The notes beneath the pieces are model-generated. The model was given only the letters and a program-made list of their open reading frames with translations. It ran no database searches and had not been told where the DNA came from. A stretch of DNA of 64,000 nucleotides from Bacillota bacterium (GTDB lineage: Bacteria > Bacillota > Clostridia > Lachnospirales > Lachnospiraceae), in NCBI GenBank assembly GCA_023414355.1, contig JAEZOB010000009.1, positions 124,001 through 188,000 on the forward strand, written 5' to 3'. A program made the translations under genes and the position numbers. Below are positions 33,242 through 42,032 of this stretch, one piece after another (position 1 is the stretch's first letter; every line of letters starts with the position of its first letter).

Positions 33242-34117
33242 ATGAATATTCTGGTCATGGGTGGAACCAGATTTTTTGGTATTCATTTGGTGAAAAGCCT
33301 GTTAGAGGAAGGGCATCAGGTAACAATTGCATCCAGGGGGAAAACAGGCGATAGCTATGGAGATCGGGTCAAACGTATTATAGTGGACCGAAGCAATCCG
33401 GAAGCGATGGGCGAGGCCTTCCGTGGAAGAAAGTTTGATGTAATCTGTGATAATATAGCTTATTGCTCGCTGGATGTGAAGAACCTGCTGAATCAGGTGA
33501 CCTGCGACAGATATCTTCTTACCTCCTCGGTTTCCGTCTATCCTGAACTGATGTTGGACGTAAAGGAGGAGGATTTTGATCCACTGACCTACCCACTCAT
33601 CTGGTGCACCAGAGAGGAATATCCTTATGATGAAGTCAAACGGCAAGCAGAATGTGCTTTGTTTCAGAAATACAGAGAGATCTCAGCCGCAGCGGTAAGG
33701 TTTCCCTATGTGATTGGTGAAGACGATTATACCAATCGCCTCTTCTTCTATGTGGAGCATATTCTGCGTGATATTCCGATGTATATTGATAATCTGGAGG
33801 CTCAGACCGGTTTTATCCACTCTTTAGAGGCGGGATCTTTTCTGGCCCGGCTGGCTATGGGGGGACTCACCGGACCAGTAAATGCCTCAAGCCGTAATAC
33901 GATTACTCTTTCTGAAATCATCCATTATGTGGAAGAGAAGACCGGAAAAAGAGCCATTCTTACGGATACAGGGGAGCCGGGGCCTTACAACAGTGAAAAC
34001 ACAGCCTTTTCCTTAAATACCGATAAGGCAGAACGCTTCGGTTTTCGATTTGGAAAGCTTGATGCTTGGATCTACAAGCTTTTGGATATTTATATTCACC
34101 AATTTGTAAATCGTTAA
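33242..34117 (+). CDS. NAD-dependent epimerase/dehydratase family protein
   Basis: 291 residues with a Rossmann fold of the extended SDR type. MNILVMGGTRFFGIHLVKSL carries a GGTRFFG variant of the dinucleotide motif, as in the chloroplast RNA-binding/CSP41-like and related bacterial group. The usual YxxxK is seen as YPYDEVKRQAE. Activity as a sugar-nucleotide epimerase or reductase is inferred only from the family. ATG 33242 is preferred; ATG 33230 is almost touching the GGAAAGGG site. Confidence 0.78.
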   Translation: MNILVMGGTRFFGIHLVKSLLEEGHQVTIASRGKTGDSYGDRVKRIIVDRSNPEAMGEAFRGRKFDVICDNIAYCSLDVKNLLNQVTCDRYLLTSSVSVYPELMLDVKEEDFDPLTYPLIWCTREEYPYDEVKRQAECALFQKYREISAAAVRFPYVIGEDDYTNRLFFYVEHILRDIPMYIDNLEAQTGFIHSLEAGSFLARLAMGGLTGPVNASSRNTITLSEIIHYVEEKTGKRAILTDTGEPGPYNSENTAFSLNTDKAERFGFRFGKLDAWIYKLLDIYIHQFVNR

Positions 34118-34195
34118 ACTAATTATAAGTTTCCTATTCAAAATATGACAAAAAATGATATAATAGAGCTATACCAACACAAGGTGGTAGTGCAT

Positions 34196-36526
34196 ATGAA
34201 AAAAATCATGGGACGATGCATATTGTTTTTATTATATTGCAGCTACTTTACAGCTGTTTTCTTCGATGCGGACTTACTATGTAATCTGATCTCTCCAATT
34301 GTAACTTTATTGACAGCTTATGTTGTATATCGCAGCTTTTGCCGTCGCGGCAGTACGTTACAGCACTATATATCAGAACTTTTTATCTTTCTGGCGATCC
34401 TGACCTGGGGAATCTGTGATGTAATGTGGGCAGTCTGTGAGCATATTCTGCATATTAATCCGGAAGAGGTTGTAGTGATTACTTACGGATATGTCGTAAC
34501 CAATCTGTGCCTTATGGTTTCTCTGGCGGTTTTTGGCTATCATGAGCTTCGAAGATGGAATATCTTTCATATTATTCTGGATACCATGACATTGATTTTC
34601 GTCATAGGTGAGTTGTTGTGGTTCTTCCTCTTGGATGAAAGATTTTCCAATCTAAAGCTGTTAAATGGTGATCCATCTGCTTCGATTTCTCTGATCACCG
34701 ATATTGTGATTATTTCCTGGATCTTTATCTGGTTCATGTCGATCAGAAGCGGACGTGTCCCTCGTCATATGTATTTCCTGGCAGGGGGCGGGTTTTTATT
34801 TGCGATAACGGATATTGTCTATTTATATCAGTATTTCTTTAGTGATTATAATCCAAATTCTCTGATAGATGCTGTCTACCTGTTATCCTTCGGACTATAT
34901 GCCATTGCGGCTTATCTCCAATCGGATTCAAAAGAAGCTATGTATTCTGCTGCATCCAATACAGGCCAAGGCAAACGGAGATACCTTCTTCTTTTGGTGC
35001 CGGTTACAATTATAATATTTAAAGGTTATGACCCGGCCAATTTGCTTCAGATTACTCTGATTATTCTGATCTATTTTATGCTTACCGTATATATACAACG
35101 CAACATTGAGAAAGAACTCATGTTGAAAAAAGAGCAGGAACAGAACAACCATCTGGAGCTGAAGGTAGCAGAACGAACGGAAGAATTGATAGAAAAGAAC
35201 CTCGCATTAGAGGAGCTTGTGAGTCACGACCAGATCACGGGCTTGAAGAACCGAAGATCGCTCAATGTGTTCTTGCAGAGCGCGAAGGATAGTCTGGATA
35301 AAAATGAAACAATCCTCCTTCTTTATATTGATATTAATAAATATAAAATGATCATCACCATGTTTGGTCATTATATCGCTGAAAAGGTATTGGCAGAGAT
35401 GGCACAGCGGCTTCAGCTGCTGGAGAACGAAGATAAAAATGCGATGCTGGCAACCTATGGAGAAGATATGTTCATCTATGCTGTGAAAGGATCTTATGAT
35501 TATTCTCAGGCTCATATGCTTGCTATGAAAGCAATCCTTTATGGCAGCGATATTTATCGGATTGATGATTATCAGATCAAGATCACGGTGAACATAGGTA
35601 TCTCCATTTACCCATATGATGCTGCTGACATGCAGGAATTGATTAAGCATGCCGATATTGCCATGTCCCATGCCAGAACCATGGGTTTTAATACAATACA
35701 AGAGTATGATAAGAAACTGAGTGACAGCTTCTTCAGAAGAAATTTGATCGAGATTTTATTGAAGAAGGTAAATATGGATCAGGAATTTATGATTTACTAT
35801 CAGCCTCAATTCAATATTTCGGATGGAGCTCTTCTTGGATTTGAGGCTCTGCTGCGCTGGAGGTCTCTGGAGGGTGAGATGATCGGCCCGGGTGAATTCA
35901 TACCAATTGCTGAGGAGACCGGCTATATCGTCTCAATCGGTGAGTGGGTAATGAAAAATGCATTACGCCAGCTGATGGAATGGAACCAGCGGTCTGCAAA
36001 GAAGATCAGGATAGGGATCAATGTATCACAAAAGCAATTGATCACTTTGCATTTTGCCGAGAAGCTATATCAGGAGGTTGCCCGCCTAAAACTGAACCCG
36101 AAATGGATCGATCTTGAAATTACGGAGTCCTTGCATTTACAAGAGAATCCTGATATTCTTAAGACCTTGGAGAATTTTAGGAAGTTTGGAATTGCGGTCT
36201 CTATCGATGACTTTGGAACAGGCTTTTCTTCTCTGAGCTATTTAAAAAGTCTGCCTGTCAATCGGATCAAGTTGGCAAGAGAACTGGTGAGCTCGGTACA
36301 CACGGATGAATTCGATTATAAGCTGGTAAAATCCATCATTGAGCTGTCTAAAGCGAAAGGAATCAAGGTCATAGCGGAAGGGGTAGAAACACAGGAGCAA
36401 CTAGATACGTTAAAACAATTGGACTGTGATGAGATTCAGGGCTTCCTGATGGGGCGTCCGTTGCCGGTAGCAGAGATTGAAGAAAAATATCAGGATTTTA
36501 AGCCGAATCATCATTCTCATACATAA
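34196..36526 (+). CDS. Membrane GGDEF/EAL protein with degenerate GGDEF and probably active EAL domain
   Basis: 776 residues. About eight or nine hydrophobic helices (residues 5-310) resemble a MASE-like sensor. A short coiled coil leads to a GGDEF-like domain at about 350-510 where the active loop is YGEDMF, so cyclase activity is unlikely. The EAL domain (about 525-770) keeps FEALLRW, NVSQKQL, EITES, DDFGTGFSS, a Lys in NRIKLAREL, EGVETQEQ and QGF. The normally following ID is replaced by LA. It is probably a c-di-GMP phosphodiesterase. AAGGTGGTAG precedes ATG 34196; the earlier ATG at 34145 lacks a site. It is followed after 22 bases by a DMT transporter gene. Confidence 0.87.
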   Translation: MKKIMGRCILFLLYCSYFTAVFFDADLLCNLISPIVTLLTAYVVYRSFCRRGSTLQHYISELFIFLAILTWGICDVMWAVCEHILHINPEEVVVITYGYVVTNLCLMVSLAVFGYHELRRWNIFHIILDTMTLIFVIGELLWFFLLDERFSNLKLLNGDPSASISLITDIVIISWIFIWFMSIRSGRVPRHMYFLAGGGFLFAITDIVYLYQYFFSDYNPNSLIDAVYLLSFGLYAIAAYLQSDSKEAMYSAASNTGQGKRRYLLLLVPVTIIIFKGYDPANLLQITLIILIYFMLTVYIQRNIEKELMLKKEQEQNNHLELKVAERTEELIEKNLALEELVSHDQITGLKNRRSLNVFLQSAKDSLDKNETILLLYIDINKYKMIITMFGHYIAEKVLAEMAQRLQLLENEDKNAMLATYGEDMFIYAVKGSYDYSQAHMLAMKAILYGSDIYRIDDYQIKITVNIGISIYPYDAADMQELIKHADIAMSHARTMGFNTIQEYDKKLSDSFFRRNLIEILLKKVNMDQEFMIYYQPQFNISDGALLGFEALLRWRSLEGEMIGPGEFIPIAEETGYIVSIGEWVMKNALRQLMEWNQRSAKKIRIGINVSQKQLITLHFAEKLYQEVARLKLNPKWIDLEITESLHLQENPDILKTLENFRKFGIAVSIDDFGTGFSSLSYLKSLPVNRIKLARELVSSVHTDEFDYKLVKSIIELSKAKGIKVIAEGVETQEQLDTLKQLDCDEIQGFLMGRPLPVAEIEEKYQDFKPNHHSHT

Positions 36527-36548
36527 TTTATTGAATTGGAGTTAAACA

Positions 36549-37397
36549 ATGCTTGACTTATGGATTCTTTTTGCATTGATCTCAGGAATATTTGTCAGCC
36601 TGAGGGAAATGTATATCAAACGCTTTATCAAACAGTCTCCGGAAATGATCAGCTTTACCACAAGATTTTATGGTAGCATTATTTTCATAATCCTTGCGTT
36701 TCAAGGGAATATTAAAATCACAAATATTCCGGTGTTTATCGGAATTACTGTGATTACTGTCGTAGTAACAGCCTTTGCTACACTTATCCGTCTTCGTCTG
36801 ATAAAATCAGAGGAGTTGTCCCTGACTACGCCCTGGCTTGGAGCAATTCCGATGTTTGTGGTTCTGTGGAGTATGCTACTTTATCGAGAAGTTCCGGCCG
36901 GTCCGGCTCTGATTGGAATCCTGTTAGTTTGTACCGGAGCCTTCCTCATCAATCTGCAGGGCAAAAGAATAAGGATCGGGAAGGCCAGTCTGTGGATGCT
37001 TCTGACCGCTTTACTTTTGGGTCTCACCACCTCACTGGATAAGCTTGCAATCGGAGCCTCCTCTGCAATTACCTATTCTCTGATTTGGACCATATCCTCT
37101 GCAGTATTTATGTATGGTATCGCAAAGACGAAGAACAGGAGAGTCTTGATTTTGGATAAACATCTGATCTTTCAGGCGGTATTGTGGACGGGTGAATTTC
37201 TATTTCAGATGCTGGCTGTACAGAATATCAGCTCTGTTGCCTCCGGGCAGACCTATGTCAAGACACTTACGATGCTAAATATTGTGATCACTACGGTGGT
37301 CAGCAGTCTGATATTTCGGGAAAAGGACCGTAGGAAGAGAAGCTTCTCTGCATGTTTGATCTTTTTGGGTGCAGTTCTTGTGGTATTATTTCGTTAA
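36549..37397 (+). CDS. EamA/DMT-family transporter (first)
   Basis: 282 residues with ten predicted membrane helices in two EamA-like halves (N-half to about 137, C-half to the end). Members export amino acids, nucleotides or sugars; the substrate is not evident. It follows the GGDEF/EAL gene at 22 bases and precedes an M42 peptidase gene at 25 bases, so the three are probably one transcript. TTGGAG lies six bases before the start. Confidence 0.82.
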   Translation: MLDLWILFALISGIFVSLREMYIKRFIKQSPEMISFTTRFYGSIIFIILAFQGNIKITNIPVFIGITVITVVVTAFATLIRLRLIKSEELSLTTPWLGAIPMFVVLWSMLLYREVPAGPALIGILLVCTGAFLINLQGKRIRIGKASLWMLLTALLLGLTTSLDKLAIGASSAITYSLIWTISSAVFMYGIAKTKNRRVLILDKHLIFQAVLWTGEFLFQMLAVQNISSVASGQTYVKTLTMLNIVITTVVSSLIFREKDRRKRSFSACLIFLGAVLVVLFR

Positions 37398-37422
37398 ATG
37401 ATAAAAAATAAGGAGTAGGAAC

Positions 37423-38508
37423 ATGAAGCTTATGAATAAAGAGTTCGATTTGGAGATGTTAAGACGTCTTTCCGACGCAAAGGGAGTATCCGGTTTTGAG
37501 GATGAGGTAGTAGATATGCTCCGTAGATATGCGGAGGGATTAGGGGAAATTAAGGAAGATACACTGCGTAACCTTTTTGTCTATAGGAAAGGGAATACAG
37601 GGAAACATCCCGTTGTTTTACTGGATGCACACAGTGACGAGGTAGGCTTTATGGTACACTCAATCCGGCCGAATGGTACGCTTTCTATTGTGCCGCTTGG
37701 TAGCTGGGTGACTTATAATATACCCGCCCATAAGGTTCTGGTAAGAAATGCAGAACATGAATATATTCCAGGAATCATCGGAAGTAAACCGCCACACTAT
37801 ATCAGCGATCAGGATAAGCTCGCGGTCCCTGAGATCAAACAGCTGTCTATTGACATCGGGGCGTCCTCCAAAGAAGAGGCAATCAAGGAATACAAGGTTA
37901 GAATAGGAGAACCGGTGGTTCCCTGTGTTACCTTCGAATATGATGAGAAGCATGATGTCATGATAGGAAAAGCTTTGGATAACCGTCTGGGTTGTGCAGG
38001 CGTGATTTCTGCTCTGCGTGCGCTTGAAGAAGAGAAGCTTGAGGTGGACGTCATTGCGGGGATAGCCTCCCAGGAAGAGGTAGGAGCCAGAGGAAGTGTC
38101 GTTACCTCTAGAGTAACAAGACCGGACCTCGCTATAGTATTTGAAGGCTGCCCGGCTGATGATACCATTGCGGAGGGATATGAGATACAGACAGCTTTAA
38201 AGAAAGGACCGATGCTCAGACATATTGATGGAAAGATGATAGCGAATCCGAGGTTCCAGAGATTTGCCTTAAATACGGCCGAAACCTGCTGTATCCCGGT
38301 ACAGGAAGCAGTCCGCTCAGGAGGAACGACCAACGGTTCTGTCATTCATCTTGCGAATGAGGGAGTCCCGACCATTGTGGTGGGTGTGCCGGTTCGATAT
38401 GCCCATACTCATTATGGTATGGCTACCTTCTATGACTATGAGAATAGTGTCAGACTTGTCTGTGAGCTGCTAAAGGTTTTAAGTGATAAAATAATCGGAA
38501 GCTTTTAA
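37423..38508 (+). CDS. M42-family metallo-aminopeptidase
   Basis: 361 residues. DAHSDEVGFMV provides the first His ligand, KALDNRLGC the bridging Asp, SQEEVGARGS the catalytic Glu pair, FEGCPADDT a further ligand region, and THYGMATFYD the last His. These are the hallmarks of glutamyl/deblocking aminopeptidases that form large tetrahedral assemblies in the cytosol and degrade short peptides. Some relatives act as endoglucanases. The length is typical. AAGGAGTAGG precedes the start. Confidence 0.88.
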   Translation: MKLMNKEFDLEMLRRLSDAKGVSGFEDEVVDMLRRYAEGLGEIKEDTLRNLFVYRKGNTGKHPVVLLDAHSDEVGFMVHSIRPNGTLSIVPLGSWVTYNIPAHKVLVRNAEHEYIPGIIGSKPPHYISDQDKLAVPEIKQLSIDIGASSKEEAIKEYKVRIGEPVVPCVTFEYDEKHDVMIGKALDNRLGCAGVISALRALEEEKLEVDVIAGIASQEEVGARGSVVTSRVTRPDLAIVFEGCPADDTIAEGYEIQTALKKGPMLRHIDGKMIANPRFQRFALNTAETCCIPVQEAVRSGGTTNGSVIHLANEGVPTIVVGVPVRYAHTHYGMATFYDYENSVRLVCELLKVLSDKIIGSF

Positions 38509-38631
38509 GTACCCGATATGAGGATGGTATCATCTATCAAGTTTTGGATGGGTGAAAAAAAGATTCTCATTTAGATAAAATGAAGATGCTTTCTATGATC
38601 AATAAAGATTCTTATTTGGTGAAAGAATGGG

Positions 38632-38660
38632 TTGACAAAGCGAACTTCAAGATGTATATT
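38632..38660 (+). promoter_or_regulatory. argC promoter
   Basis: TTGACA, 17-base spacer, TATATT. The -10 box is embedded in the first ARG-box-like site. Confidence 0.75.
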
Positions 38661-38687
38661 CATATAAAATAAATGTATAAATATACA
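38653..38687. promoter_or_regulatory. Two ARG-box-like operators (candidate ArgR sites)
   Basis: TGTAT-ATTC-ATATA (38653-38666) and TGTAT-AAAT-ATACA (38674-38687) match the TGTAT-N4-ATACA form of ArgR/AhrC operators. Their 21-base (two-turn) centre spacing is the spacing typical for ArgR hexamer binding. They cover the -10 box. Confidence 0.65.
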
Positions 38688-38716
38688 AAATAAATAGAAA
38701 CTATATGAGGTGAAGC

Positions 38717-39679
38717 ATGAAGAAGAAAGTATTTGTCGATGGAGTATCGGGAACAACCGGTCTAAAGATACATGAGAGATTGAGTCTGTATTCCGAATTG
38801 GATATGATAACAATTGATTACGAGAAGAGACGGGACCCGGCAGAGCGGGCAAAATGCCTGAATGCGGCAGACGTCGTATTCCTATGCCTGCCGGATGATG
38901 CTGCAAGAGAAGCAGTCGCTTTGGTGACGAACCCTGAAACTAAGATTATAGATGCCAGTACCGCATATAGAACTGCGTCTGATTGGACCTATGGCATTCC
39001 GGAATTATCTCCTGCCCACCGCCAGGCTGTTAGGCAAACCAAGAGACTGACGAATCCGGGCTGCCATGCTACATCATTTGTTTTAAGTGCCTATCCCCTA
39101 GTCCAGAGTAAAATCATCTCTCCGGATTATCCAATAACCTGTCAGAGTCTGACTGGCTACAGCGGCGGCGGCAAGGCATTGATAGATAAATACGAACAGA
39201 ATGAGGGGAACAATGATTATACGAAAGCGCCACGTCCTTATGCATTAGGCTTAAATCATAAGCATCTGCCGGAAATGATGTTACATTCAGGACTATCAGA
39301 GGCACCTCTATTTGTTCCGATACTGGGAAATAATTATAAGGGAATGGCAGTGATGCTTCCCTTACATACCAAGCTGTTGAATCAAAAGCTGACCGCAAAG
39401 GAAATTCACGGATTGTTCTCTGAATTCTATGAGGGAGAGAAATTTATATCAGTCATGCCCTATGCAGACGACTCTGTTCTTTTTGACGGAGCGGTGGATA
39501 TTACAGCCTGCAATGACACAAACAAAGCAGAACTCTTTATTTTTGGCAATGATTCTAAGGGAACAGTATTGGTAATGACACGAATTGATAATCTCGGTAA
39601 GGGAGCCTCAGGAGCAGCGATCCAGAATATGAACCTTATGCTGGGCTTCGAGGAGGATCTGCATCTCGCAGGAATATAG
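38717..39679 (+). CDS. argC: N-acetyl-gamma-glutamyl-phosphate reductase, type 2
   Basis: 320 residues, catalysing the NADPH-dependent reduction of N-acetylglutamyl 5-phosphate in arginine synthesis. KVFVDGVSGTTGLKIHERL is the dinucleotide-binding start, and NPGCHATSFVL holds the catalytic Cys. The shorter length and sequence style fit the type 2 ArgC group. It is isolated from other arg genes, with its own promoter and two ARG boxes. TGAGGTGAAGC precedes the ATG. Confidence 0.9.
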   Translation: MKKKVFVDGVSGTTGLKIHERLSLYSELDMITIDYEKRRDPAERAKCLNAADVVFLCLPDDAAREAVALVTNPETKIIDASTAYRTASDWTYGIPELSPAHRQAVRQTKRLTNPGCHATSFVLSAYPLVQSKIISPDYPITCQSLTGYSGGGKALIDKYEQNEGNNDYTKAPRPYALGLNHKHLPEMMLHSGLSEAPLFVPILGNNYKGMAVMLPLHTKLLNQKLTAKEIHGLFSEFYEGEKFISVMPYADDSVLFDGAVDITACNDTNKAELFIFGNDSKGTVLVMTRIDNLGKGASGAAIQNMNLMLGFEEDLHLAGI

Positions 39680-39735
39680 GCTATCAGCACAAAATGTTCC
39701 GGTTATAGACGATTATAGACGAATAGACATACAAT

Positions 39736-39891
39736 AAGCTCTTTTCAGTGATTGAGGAAGGTGTGTCACTGTGGGTGACATGGTTAACAAGCGCGAAAGC
39801 CCTCGGAAAGTTTACTTCCCGGGGGCTTTCTAGCGCTGGTTTGCCATATCACCGCTGGTGACACGCCTTCCTCTATTACGGTGAAGAGCTT
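39736..39891. repeat. 156-bp imperfect fold-back sequence after argC
   Basis: AAGCTCTT at the left pairs with AAGAGCTT at the right. Further paired blocks are GAGGAAGGTGTGTCAC with GTGACACGCCTTCCTC and GAAAGCCC with GGGGCTTTC. It lies between two convergent genes, contains no ORF and could be both a terminator and a palindromic repeat. Confidence 0.8.
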
Positions 39892-39949
39892 TTCATTTTA
39901 GGAAAGATAACCACTGTGTGGGCGGAATTACTTTTATATTTTCTGAAGC

Positions 39950-40447
39950 TTATATTTTCTGAAGCTTAGGCAGGGCGCTGACCGGATATAATGGAATGTA
40001 GCAGGTTTCAGCCAGGGAACAGAACTTATCTACCAGACATACCAGCAGAGCCTCTTTATATCTTGGAACCTTTGTCAGGGTCAGGGGCCACATGTGTTTG
40101 CTGATAATATCTTCCTCAATCTGATTCAGTTCAAAATATTTCTTTGCATTTCTTAAGGCAAAACTGGGATGAACATAGCCATGGAGTCGATGGATCCGAT
40201 CCGGTATATGCCAGTCATACAGATAGAAATCATGCAACATTGCTCCTCGAACCAGACTCTTTCTATCATAACGGATGGGTAGACGTCTGGCCAGACAATA
40301 ACTATAGTAAGCTACCTGTATGCTGTGCAGGTAGGTGGAGGTGTTGCCGTGTTGAATATAATTGTTCATCTCATGGACCTGCTCCTGTTCAAGAAATTCC
40401 TGCAGCAGATCACAAAATTCAATATATACTTTTGGATTTCTTCTCAT
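39950..40447 (-). CDS. HD-domain phosphohydrolase-like protein
   Basis: 165 residues. TYLHSIQVAYYSYCLARRL gives the first metal His, MLHDFYLYDW the HD dyad, and HPSFALRNAKKYF a further His, in the order found in HD-superfamily phosphohydrolases of the small clostridial YfbR/HD type. Nucleotides or ppGpp are possible substrates. A 16-base tandem duplication (39935-39966) spans its stop codon without altering the frame. AAGAGGTAG precedes the start. Confidence 0.8.
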   Translation of the reverse strand: MRRNPKVYIEFCDLLQEFLEQEQVHEMNNYIQHGNTSTYLHSIQVAYYSYCLARRLPIRYDRKSLVRGAMLHDFYLYDWHIPDRIHRLHGYVHPSFALRNAKKYFELNQIEEDIISKHMWPLTLTKVPRYKEALLVCLVDKFCSLAETCYIPLYPVSALPKLQKI

Positions 40448-40673
40448 AAAATTCTACCTCTTAAACTATATTCTAGTATAGATAGTTTGGAATTTCAATT
40501 GAGGAATTATTAAAATTTTATAATAATTGATCGGTACTTCTTTACTGTTTCATAGTTGTTTTTCGTAGTATATTTGTATATATTGCCCTGAAAGCAGTTG
40601 ATAATTAGAAATTTCTGCGTTAAAATGGATATGAGTAGTTGCTCATATTAATATTGGGAGGGTTAATAAATCT

Positions 40674-42011
40674 ATGGAGAAGAATAAGTTACAGACGACA
40701 AGATTTGAACGGTTAAGTTACACCGGTTTCTTTATCGGGCAGAATATTATCTATACTTTGCCGTTTCAGTTTCTGACTTACTTTTATACGGAGTATGTTG
40801 GGTTAAATCTGGCTGATACCGCAGTTCTGTTATTGCTGGCAAAGGTATGGGATGCAATCAACGATCCGATTATGGGAGCGATCGTTGACAAATGCCAATT
40901 TAAGAAGGGAAAATTCCTACCATGGCTTAAGGTGGTGACGTATGTACTTCCACTCTCCCTTGTATTAATGTTCATTAATGTAGATGGGCCTTATATCCTC
41001 AAGCTGATTTATGCTTATGCCACCTATCTGGTCTTTGATATGGTCTACACCGTATCTGATTCTCCGCTTTTCTCTTTGTCCACAGTTATGACAAGCCAGC
41101 CCTATGAGCGTGATAAGCTGTTGGCCTATGGAAGAATGGCTGCATCCATCGGAATTATCACGACAGCTGTCTTTATGAATGTAAAAAGCAGTGCTGGCTG
41201 GACCGGAGCAATTGCGATCTACTGTCTGATCTCTTTCGTAGTCATGTTCCCTCTACAGTTTACAGCCAAGGAGAGGGTGAAATATCAGAACAGCGAGGAT
41301 ATGAGCTTTGCTAAGATTTTTCAGTACCTTTTTAAGAATAAATATTTGCTGATTTATTTTATAGGTTACTTAGGAATTGAGATTACCAATACACTACAGA
41401 TTATCGCTGTTTATTTTGCTAATTCCTGCCTCGGAGACGAGAATATGTATACCGTAATTATGGCAGTCTGCATTGTTCCTGTTATTATTATAGCACCACT
41501 GCTGCCAATGATGATCAGAGCGTTCGGAAAGAAGAAGCTGACCGTGGTTACTTCCTTTATTGCCATTGCACTAAGTATCCTTCAGTACTTTACCGGTTAT
41601 GATAATATGATTGTATTCCTCGCAGTGGCAGCGGTTAGAATTGCCTTCATGCAGATTCCACTTCTGCTTTATGGTATGTTTACGACAGATTGTATCGAAT
41701 ATGGGACATACATAACTGGGGAGAGAACTGCCGGTATGGCATTCTCCTTACAGACCTTTATGACAAAGCTTGGAGGTGCGCTGGCGAATACCCTGACGGT
41801 AGTATTACTTGCAGTCTTCGGTTATGTGAAGCAGTCACCGACCCAGACCCCATTGGCACTGGATGGTATCTGGATTATCTTAAGCCTTGTGCCTGCAGCA
41901 GGTTATCTGGTGATGATTTTTATCATGAGATTCTATAAGCTGGATGAGAAGGAAGTACTCAGAATGATAGATGAGAACCAAAAGAGACAGACGGTTAATA
42001 GCGGACAATAG
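40674..42011 (+). CDS. GPH-family sugar:cation symporter
   Basis: 445 residues with twelve membrane helices. KVWDAINDPIMGAIVDK with the paired Asp residues is the cation/sugar site of the glycoside-pentoside-hexuronide (melibiose) family. It starts the sugar cluster; the GH13 gene follows after 21 bases and the GH3 gene later, so alpha- and beta-glucosides are likely substrates. GGGAGGG precedes the ATG at a rather long distance. Confidence 0.88.
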   Translation: MEKNKLQTTRFERLSYTGFFIGQNIIYTLPFQFLTYFYTEYVGLNLADTAVLLLLAKVWDAINDPIMGAIVDKCQFKKGKFLPWLKVVTYVLPLSLVLMFINVDGPYILKLIYAYATYLVFDMVYTVSDSPLFSLSTVMTSQPYERDKLLAYGRMAASIGIITTAVFMNVKSSAGWTGAIAIYCLISFVVMFPLQFTAKERVKYQNSEDMSFAKIFQYLFKNKYLLIYFIGYLGIEITNTLQIIAVYFANSCLGDENMYTVIMAVCIVPVIIIAPLLPMMIRAFGKKKLTVVTSFIAIALSILQYFTGYDNMIVFLAVAAVRIAFMQIPLLLYGMFTTDCIEYGTYITGERTAGMAFSLQTFMTKLGGALANTLTVVLLAVFGYVKQSPTQTPLALDGIWIILSLVPAAGYLVMIFIMRFYKLDEKEVLRMIDENQKRQTVNSGQ

Positions 42012-42032
42012 AGATCGAGCGGGAGGAACGGT

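Noticed and set aside
39935..39966. 16-bp tandem duplication as a frameshift in the HD gene
   Set aside because: The stop codon falls at the end of the first copy and the protein end is unchanged.
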